A program made the translations under genes and the position numbers. From a virus, in the IMG/VR virus record IMGVR_UViG_3300046836_000673, positions 1 to 33,594 of that record: 33,594 nucleotides of DNA, one strand, 5' to 3'. The notes beneath the pieces were generated by a model. The model had not been told where the DNA came from. It ran no database searches and saw only the letters and a program-made list of their open reading frames with translations. Of the stretch, positions 29,164 through 33,594 are shown piece by piece; position 1 is the stretch's first letter, and each line of letters begins with the position of its first letter.

Positions 29164-30863
29164 AACCCTATGCGGTCGCCCTCGAGCGCGGCCTCGAGCC
29201 GCCCCCGGGCAACGTCGCGTGGCTCGTTTACGACCCGGAGGAACCGCGCCCCCTGCCGGCCACGCTCTCGGAACTCGACCGGGAGTCGCTCAAGGCCTTG
29301 TGCGCGTGCTCCCTCGGGGACTTCGTGATCCAGGCCTGGCCGGCGGTCCCGGAGCTCCAAGGGACGCCCTTCAGCTGGGGCTGGCACCTGGATGTCCTCT
29401 GCGACCACGTGCAGGCCGTCCTCGAGCCCCAGCTGCGCGGCCGGCGGGTCATCGAAGGCCTGATGCCGCGCACGGGGCTCCCGCGGCCGAGGGACCCGGT
29501 CCGCGACCTCATCATTAATGTTCCACCCGGCACGATGAAGTCGCTCGTCCTCAACGTCTTCGCGCCCGCGTGGATGTGGACGCGCAACCCAAGCTGGTCG
29601 GTCACCTGCGCGAGCGGAAACGAAAAGGCCGCCCTGCGCGACTCCACCCGATGCCGCGATCTCCTGCGCAGCGAGTGGTATCAGCAACTGTTCCGGCCGA
29701 AGTGGAGCTTCAGCGCGGACAACGACGGCAAGGAAAAGTTCCAGAACACGGCCGGCGGCGTGCGCATGGTCCGCACCGTGGGCCAGGCGGTCACCGGCGA
29801 CCGCGCCGATGCCATCTTCGTCGACGACCCGAACGACGCGCAGCAAATCCGCTCGGACGCCTACCGCAAGCGCATTAACGAGGACTGGTGGGGCGCGGCA
29901 ATGTCGAACCGCGTGAACAATCCGAAGACCGCGGTCCGCGTGATCATCATGCAGCGGCTGCACGAGGAGGACCTGACCGGCTACATCCTCGAGAAGGACA
30001 AGCTCCGGAGCGAAGGCGGCACGTGGGAACAGTTGCTGATTCCCATGGAGCACGAGCAGCCGCCCGCGGGCGCCGAGGTCCCCAAGTCGTTCCTGGGATG
30101 GGTAGACCCGAGGAAGCTCGAGGGTGAGCTTCTGATGCCCCACCGGTTCCCGCCGGAGTTCGTGCAGGCCGAGAAGGTGACGAAGGGCTCGGCAGGCTAC
30201 GCGGGGCAGTATCAGCAACGCCCGGCGCCGAAGGAGGGCAACCGGTTCAAGCGGGACTGGTGGCGGTTCTGGCGCTACGACGGCGAGCCGCTCGTGCAGC
30301 CGAATCGGCCACAGGGCTGCAGCGGCGTTGCGGCCGTGCTCCTGCCGGCTCCCTACCTCTGGGAGGACAGCTGCGAAAGCTGGGACTTCACCTTTAAGGG
30401 GAAGGATTCGAACGACTGGGTCGTCGGCGTGAAGGTCGTGCGTGTGGGCGCGCAACGGTTCATCCTGGACGTGTGGCGGAAGCACACCGGCTTCGGCGGC
30501 GGGAAGGCAGGGCTCGTGGAACTGCGCTCGCGCGTGCCGCGCATCGACGGCCCGGTCCTCGTCGAGGACAAGGCGAACGGTCCCGCGATCATGGAAGAGC
30601 TCTCGAAGATCTTGAGCGGCCTTGTCGACTTCAACCCGAAGGATGGGAAGGAGCAGCGCGCGGCCGTGATGGAGCCTCAGGTAGAGGCGGGGAACTGGTT
30701 CTTGCGCGACGGGGCGCACTGGCTTGACACCTTCGTGACCGAGTTCGCCGTCTTCCCCAACGGGAAGCACGACGACCAGGTCGACGCCACGAGCCAGGCC
30801 GAGGCCCGCTTCGGGAAGGACAGTGAGCTCGAGGAGGCCCGCATCCTCTATGGGATCAGGTGA
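29160..30863 (+). CDS. terL: Terminase large subunit
   Basis: 567 residues from ATG 29160 (ATGA overlap; longer frames read through R13). The ATPase has NVPPGTMKSL as Walker A (122-128) and DAIFVDDPN as Walker B (221-223), followed by IIMQRLHEEDLTGY, typical of gp17-type terminases. The nuclease domain has SWDFTFKG (Asp, about 407), VEDKANG and HDDQVDATSQA. It packages DNA into the prohead and cuts it. The last 8 bp overlap a leftward gene. Confidence 0.93.
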   Translation: MKPYAVALERGLEPPPGNVAWLVYDPEEPRPLPATLSELDRESLKALCACSLGDFVIQAWPAVPELQGTPFSWGWHLDVLCDHVQAVLEPQLRGRRVIEGLMPRTGLPRPRDPVRDLIINVPPGTMKSLVLNVFAPAWMWTRNPSWSVTCASGNEKAALRDSTRCRDLLRSEWYQQLFRPKWSFSADNDGKEKFQNTAGGVRMVRTVGQAVTGDRADAIFVDDPNDAQQIRSDAYRKRINEDWWGAAMSNRVNNPKTAVRVIIMQRLHEEDLTGYILEKDKLRSEGGTWEQLLIPMEHEQPPAGAEVPKSFLGWVDPRKLEGELLMPHRFPPEFVQAEKVTKGSAGYAGQYQQRPAPKEGNRFKRDWWRFWRYDGEPLVQPNRPQGCSGVAAVLLPAPYLWEDSCESWDFTFKGKDSNDWVVGVKVVRVGAQRFILDVWRKHTGFGGGKAGLVELRSRVPRIDGPVLVEDKANGPAIMEELSKILSGLVDFNPKDGKEQRAAVMEPQVEAGNWFLRDGAHWLDTFVTEFAVFPNGKHDDQVDATSQAEARFGKDSELEEARILYGIR

Positions 30864-31071
30864 CCCGCCGAGCTTCGACGACCGGAAGCGCGACCGGGAC
30901 CGCTTGGGAGGCCCGCGCGGCGCGCAGTTCCGCGGTCATGGCTCGAAGCTCGGCGAGGATGTCGGTCAGCTTGAAGTACCAGCACACGATTTCCCGACAG
31001 AGCAGGAACAGCACGAGCCAGACGACGAAGCAGATGCCCAAGACAACGAGAGTGCCGGCGACGTTCGTCAA
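30856..31071 (-). CDS. Small membrane protein
   Basis: 71 residues, ATG 31071. The hydrophobic part is TLVVLGICFVVWLVLFLLCREIVCWYF (6-32), then a helical LTDILAELRAMTAELRAARAS and a basic tail. It is convergent with terL and overlaps it by 8 bp. Probably an inner-membrane protein, single span with a cytoplasmic or periplasmic helix. Possibly superinfection-related; no evidence for that beyond type and size. Confidence 0.5.
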   Translation of the reverse strand: MTNVAGTLVVLGICFVVWLVLFLLCREIVCWYFKLTDILAELRAMTAELRAARASQAVPVALPVVEARRVT

Positions 31072-31083
31072 TGGGTTTCTCCT

Positions 31084-31386
31084 TTAGGGCGAGATCGTCG
31101 CGGTTACGTAATCAGGCGGTCCGCCCGCGTCGAAGTTCGGGTCGAGCGAAATGCAGACGTAGCCGCCGTCCGCCTGGCGGGTGAACGCGCAGACGGTACC
31201 TAGCTTCGTGTCCCACAGGCCGTCGAGCGGCAGCTGCGTTCCGTCCGAGGCGGTCAGGATGCGATTCCGGAGGCGCGTGCCATCTACGTAGAAGGCCGGC
31301 GTCCCTGCCCCGCCCGTGCCGGAATCGGGCGCGGCGGGCTTGCCCGCGCAGGCACAGAGCAAGGCGGCGAGCAGGAGCAAGCGCAC
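31084..31386 (-). CDS. Putative lipoprotein
   Basis: 100 residues from GTG 31386. A lipoprotein signal MRLLLLAALLCACAGKP has a lipobox-like LLCAC; the mature part begins with a Pro/Gly linker (PAAPDSGTGGAGTP), then FYVDGTRLRNRILTASDGTQLPLDGLWDTKLGTVCAF..DGGYVCISLD. The linker style is reminiscent of myxobacterial lipoproteins. A cell-envelope role such as exclusion of other phages, or lysogenic conversion, is possible. The start is weakly supported (AAGG close to the GTG). Confidence 0.5.
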   Translation of the reverse strand: MRLLLLAALLCACAGKPAAPDSGTGGAGTPAFYVDGTRLRNRILTASDGTQLPLDGLWDTKLGTVCAFTRQADGGYVCISLDPNFDAGGPPDYVTATISP

Positions 31387-31396
31387 GCCTTCGAGT

Positions 31397-31600
31397 CTAG
31401 CTGTTCGGCTTCGGGCGTCTAATTTTCGGCAGTTCGGATGAGGGCTCCGGCGTGGGTCGCGCGAGCGCGCCGCGGCATTCGCGGCACCAGGGTTGAGGGC
31501 GGTTGCCGTGGTCAGTCTCGCGCGTGCCGAAGGCTGCCTCGGGAAGTTCCCGGCCACACTGAGGGCACCTGCGCAGGGGCTCCATAGGAGCGGGAGGCAT
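31397..31600 (-). CDS. Zinc-ribbon protein related to the 7706-8128 C-terminus
   Basis: 67 residues if it starts at ATG 31600; another ATG at 31585 and a TTG at 31624 are possible, none with a Shine-Dalgarno. The motif CPQCGRELPEAAF..NRPQPWCRECRG is nearly the same as ECPHC..RPQPWCREC of the 7706-8128 protein. Four cysteines would bind one zinc. It is followed by a Pro/Ser tail. It has no nuclease domain, so it is probably a DNA- or protein-binding module. Confidence 0.5.
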   Translation of the reverse strand: MPPAPMEPLRRCPQCGRELPEAAFGTRETDHGNRPQPWCRECRGALARPTPEPSSELPKIRRPKPNS

Positions 31601-31645
31601 AGTGCAGCGCGCACCCGTTCGCAAGAAAACGGTACCTAATAGTTA

Positions 31646-31681
31646 GCCGATCTTTTAGGTACCGATCTTTTTGGTATCGGC
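31646..31681 (-). promoter_or_regulatory. Double palindrome copy R14 (two overlapping sites)
   Basis: On plus: GCCGAT, CTTTTAGGT, ACCGAT, CTTTTTGGT, ATCGGC. Three half-sites are spaced by 9 bases, so two sites share the middle half-site. It codes the end of the 31655-31945 protein (ADTKKIGT). CTAATAGTTAG (31636-31646) flanks it, similar to the dyads by R5 and R11. Confidence 0.65.
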
Positions 31682-31945
31682 CAGCAAGCGGGCAATCGAC
31701 TCCCTGTAGAGGCTGCTTTCACTCACGCGACGCTCGGCAGCGAGGCGGCGCACGGCCTCGCGCGTCCTCCGCTCGAGGACGAACGAGACGGTTTCGCCGT
31801 TCTCGAGGGCGTCCGGCTGCCGCGCGTTCAGGGTGCCCGAACGGCGTAGGCGCATGTAGTGTTTTGAACAGAGCCCTAGGACCTTGGGGTCGGCCGTGCA
31901 GGGCCCGCTTTCGTCCTTCGCGGCGCAGACGGGTCGGGGGCTCAT
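31655..31945 (-). CDS. Zinc-finger plus ribbon-helix-helix-like protein
   Basis: 96 residues from ATG 31945 (ATGA overlap with the upstream stop). N-terminal CAAKDESGPCTADPKVLGLCSKHYMRLRRSG has a Cys3-His finger of the CxKHYxRxRRxG type, found at the start of many phage HNH proteins. The C-terminal half, ETVSFVLERRTREAVRRLAAERRVSESSLYRESIARLL, looks like a strand-helix-helix DNA-binding domain. R14 overlaps its end. A sequence-specific regulator is likely. Confidence 0.55.
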   Translation of the reverse strand: MSPRPVCAAKDESGPCTADPKVLGLCSKHYMRLRRSGTLNARQPDALENGETVSFVLERRTREAVRRLAAERRVSESSLYRESIARLLADTKKIGT

Positions 31946-32217
31946 CGCGCGCCTTCGTACCAGCACGCCCTACAGACCCTGCGGGTCGGGCATCTGGCGG
32001 GCTGGCGGAACTCCTTCCGGCAGGCTCGGCAGTATTGGTCCGGTCGAAGTGTGCGGTCAGAGATCCCAGCCGCGCGCAACGCCTCTTCAGCCTGCTCGCG
32101 TGCGCTGGCTTGGTCCTGCCACATCGCCAAGAGCGCGCGCTTCAGTTGTTCGACCTGGTTCCTTAGCCGCGTCTTTTCGAACTCCTGCCCCTCGAATGCC
32201 ACGTCGTCTTTGTTCAC
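31942..32217 (-). CDS. Coiled-coil plus zinc-knuckle protein
   Basis: 91 residues from GTG 32217 (GGAAGG, 8 nt spacing). Residues 8-50 form a coiled coil (EGQEFEKTRLRNQVEQLKRALLAMWQDQASAREQAEEALRAAG). The end YCRACRKEFRQPARCPTRRVCRACWYEG has six Cys for zinc. It is the fourth small zinc-binding gene in this window with a CRxC pair. Confidence 0.5.
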   Translation of the reverse strand: MNKDDVAFEGQEFEKTRLRNQVEQLKRALLAMWQDQASAREQAEEALRAAGISDRTLRPDQYCRACRKEFRQPARCPTRRVCRACWYEGAR

Positions 32218-32247
32218 GGCCGCGCCTTCCTTTGTTGTGTTGCACGG

Positions 32248-32273
32248 GACCGGGCCTCAGGACCGGCCCGGTC
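32248..32273. other. Strong hairpin between leftward genes
   Basis: GACCGGGCC, loop TCAGGACC, GGCCCGGTC: a perfect 9-bp stem. It lies between the 32289-32576 and 31942-32217 genes. There is no T-tract on either side, so it is not a simple intrinsic terminator; an attenuator or RNA-processing site is possible. Confidence 0.5.
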
Positions 32274-32288
32274 AAGAGCCAGGTGGGG

Positions 32289-32576
32289 CTATCGCGCCGC
32301 GTAAGCCCCGTGACGAACCCACCAGTAGGGAGCGAATTCGAGACCCGCGGCCAGCGCCTCGTGAGCGGTCCGGCAAGCCTTCGCGGCGTCGTAGACCGCC
32401 TGCGTTGCTTTGCCCCACTCGTCCGCCTTGACCTTGGCGACCTCGTGCGCCGCGCGCCACTCCGCCGAGCCGCAAGCGTCAATCGCGTCCCGCGCCCGCA
32501 TCGCCGCGGCGAAGGCGTCGTGAGCGGCCCGCTCGGCGACCTTCAGGGGGTGGGTCTTGGTCTCAGTGGCGTTCAT
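32289..32576 (-). CDS. Hypothetical Ala-rich helical protein
   Basis: 95 residues from ATG 32576 (GGAG, 7 nt spacing). MNATETKTHPLKVAERAAHDAFAAAMRARDAIDACGSAEWRAAHEVAKVKADEWGKATQAVYDAAKACRTAHEAL is almost wholly helical, perhaps a helical bundle. It is the first gene after the promoter at 32613-32640. No family recognised. Confidence 0.5.
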   Translation of the reverse strand: MNATETKTHPLKVAERAAHDAFAAAMRARDAIDACGSAEWRAAHEVAKVKADEWGKATQAVYDAAKACRTAHEALAAGLEFAPYWWVRHGAYAAR

Positions 32577-32612
32577 TTCGTTTCTCCGTGTTCGTTCTGC
32601 GTTGTTGAAACC

Positions 32613-32640
32613 AACATAACAGGCCTATTATCCGTGTCAA
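32613..32640 (-). promoter_or_regulatory. Strong sigma70-like promoter for the 32576 operon
   Basis: On minus: -35 TTGACA (32640-32635), 16-bp spacer, -10 TATGTT (32618-32613). R15 lies 5 bp upstream of the -35, and a short dyad GTTG-AAAC-CAAC overlaps the -10. It is the best-looking promoter in the window. Confidence 0.6.
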
Positions 32641-32645
32641 CGGTG

Positions 32646-32666
32646 CCCGATTCTTTCCGTATCGGC
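32646..32666 (-). promoter_or_regulatory. Dispersed palindrome copy R15
   Basis: On minus: GCCGAT, spacer ACGGAAAGA, ATCGGG. It is directly upstream of the -35 at 32640, in the 32577-32717 divergent gap. A position for an activator or repressor. Confidence 0.65.
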
Positions 32667-32717
32667 GCACATTGCCTTCCTTTTTCCCTACATGCCGATT
32701 CCCGTAGTCTCTTATCC

Positions 32718-33068
32718 ATGGACACGACCTATGCCCTCGCCGGAACCCCCTTCGCCGAGCCGGATTTCACGGACCCCGACACCGTCTTCGACCTGCAGCC
32801 GGCAGTCGAGGACCGGACCGAGCATGACGAGGCATGCGCCCGGACGCGCATCACGAACCCCCTTCGGGTCGAGCGCCGGAAGCGGCGGGTCGAGGTGACG
32901 CCGGAGCGGCTCCCGGACCGGTCCCTTTCCCGCGAGGACGTCAACGGCATGACCCTGGCCGAGATCCTCGACACCTTCGGGCTTCCGAAGCGCTACCTAC
33001 GCGGCGACGAGGATCACGAGGGAACCACAGCACGTTTGGATGCCTCCGTCCTCTCCGGCCGCGCCTAG
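32718..33068 (+). CDS. Hypothetical acidic protein upstream of the portal
   Basis: 116 residues from ATG 32718; no Shine-Dalgarno is visible (TCTCTTATCC precedes it). The N-terminal 45 residues are acidic (FTDPDTVFDLQPAVEDRTEHDEA), then a basic patch (RVERRKRRVEV) and LSREDVNGMTLAEILDTFGLPKRYLRG. The TAG stop (33066-33068) shares its G with R16. It might be a small structural or terminase-associated protein by position, but this is open. Confidence 0.5.
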   Translation: MDTTYALAGTPFAEPDFTDPDTVFDLQPAVEDRTEHDEACARTRITNPLRVERRKRRVEVTPERLPDRSLSREDVNGMTLAEILDTFGLPKRYLRGDEDHEGTTARLDASVLSGRA

Positions 33069-33088
33069 CCGATTCTTTGCGCATCGGC
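33068..33088 (-). promoter_or_regulatory. Dispersed palindrome copy R16 (against transcription)
   Basis: On plus: GCCGAT, spacer TCTTTGCGC, ATCGGC, starting at the G of a TAG stop. It is 13 bp before the portal ATG. The second of two copies whose asymmetric spacer runs against the local genes. Confidence 0.65.
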
Positions 33089-33101
33089 TACTCTGCCGGG
33101 T

Positions 33102-33594
33102 ATGCGCTTCCCCTGGTCCAAGCAAAAGGCCCCCGCGCCTGTCCGGCGCTCCCAGCGCGAAGACGGCTGGGGAAACCCCGCAACCCGTCTCGGAATCTAC
33201 GGCAAGGACAAGACCCTCGGGGCGTTCTTCGAGGCCGAGCTAGTCGACCAGGAAACCGCCCTCGAGATCTGGCGCGGCGACGACCTCGGCGGCCGGCTCG
33301 TCGAGACCATTCCTCAGGAGATGACCCGCGAGGGCTGGGACGTCAACATCGAAGAGGACAAGGACAAGTCCGAGGCCGTTGACGCCGCCGGCCGCGACTT
33401 CGAGGTCGCCCAGAAGGTTCAGCTTGGCCTCTGCTACGGCAAGGCGCTGGGCGGGGGCGGCGCCCTTCTGCTCGTGGACGACGGGGTCAGTGACCTCGCC
33501 GTCCCGCTGCGCGAGGACCGGATCCGCTCGTTCCTCGGGATGAACCTGCTTACGCCCCGTGAGCTCATCCCGGCGCGGTGGTACGGGGACATTA
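33102..33594 (+). CDS. Phage portal protein, N-terminal part (DUF1073-like)
   Basis: The frame is open from ATG 33102 to the window end, 164 residues visible. RFPWSKQKAPAP is followed by ATRLGIYGKDKTLGAFFEAELVDQETALEIWRGDDLGGRLVETIPQEMTREGWDV and LGLCYGKALGGGGALLLVDDG. These match the family of phage portal proteins labelled DUF1073 (Phage_portal_3), where YGR(A/L)xGGGxLLxxxDDG is a signature. The portal forms the dodecameric DNA gate at the capsid vertex. Its place after terL is the expected order, although here a leftward gene block lies between them. Confidence 0.75.
   Translation, partial: MRFPWSKQKAPAPVRRSQREDGWGNPATRLGIYGKDKTLGAFFEAELVDQETALEIWRGDDLGGRLVETIPQEMTREGWDVNIEEDKDKSEAVDAAGRDFEVAQKVQLGLCYGKALGGGGALLLVDDGVSDLAVPLREDRIRSFLGMNLLTPRELIPARWYGDI

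Noticed and set aside
32248-32273. Intrinsic terminator
   Set aside because: The stem is strong but no T-tract follows on either strand; kept only as a hairpin.

Overview
The window is a piece of a high-G+C, tailed, temperate bacteriophage genome (or prophage), cut so that both ends fall inside phage genes. A tyrosine recombinase beside a partial tRNA (candidate attP), terminase and portal genes, a lysis cassette and a compact replication operon with 4-nt ATGA/GTGA overlaps all support this. A spanin-like protein and two lipoprotein signal peptides suggest a Gram-negative host. The Ala/Pro/Gly-rich lipoprotein tails resemble those of Myxococcota, but that host guess is weak. G+C content was judged by eye, not computed.

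Layout. 1-4826 (+): end of a structural gene, a secreted LamG-like protein, then lysis genes (small membrane proteins, GH24 lysozyme, holin candidate, spanin-like protein), a zinc-ribbon metallophosphoesterase and a secreted HELGH metalloprotease. 4827-6397 (+): candidate attP (3' half of a tRNA-Arg(UCG)) with paired 11-bp repeats, followed by the integrase. 6369-7525 (-): HTH/Xis candidate, a dATP/dGTP diphosphohydrolase-family protein and a small SH3-like protein. 7526-7705 is a divergent control region, followed by a lone zinc-ribbon gene on + (7706-8128). 8140-27511 (-): one long early operon. In transcription order it holds a winged-helix protein, a VapE-type primase/helicase, a PD-(D/E)XK nuclease with Fe-S cysteines, many small unknowns, an SF2 helicase, a 24-bp-repeat protein, a proteasome/HslV-like peptidase, adenine methyltransferase, DNA ligase, C5 methyltransferase, family A DNA polymerase, a sliding-clamp-like protein, an HD phosphohydrolase, a lipoprotein and a RuvC-like nuclease. 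27512-27864 is a divergent AT-rich region that could be a replication origin. 27865-30863 (+): DUF5681-like protein, a repeat-rich region (cos/pac candidate), a ribbon-helix-helix protein and the large terminase subunit. 30856-32576 (-): small membrane, lipoprotein and zinc-ribbon proteins with a good promoter at 32613-32640. 32718-33594 (+): an unknown protein and the start of the portal gene.

The most striking feature is a dispersed near-palindrome, CCGAT-N9-ATCGG with a conserved asymmetric spacer (best form ACCGAAAGA). There are about 16 copies (R1-R16 below), mostly at gene boundaries. Nearly all are oriented with local transcription, some overlap stop codons or abut start codons, and several lie inside genes. 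This resembles the stoperator systems of some mycobacteriophages in layout but not in sequence, and may be the phage's own regulatory network.

Other points of interest are the proteasome-like peptidase with exact Thr1/Asp17 spacing, a polymerase + HD + dATP/dGTP hydrolase set that recalls Z-genome phages but lacks PurZ here, a G7-run frameshift between clamp and HD genes, and an integrase whose first catalytic Arg appears to be His.
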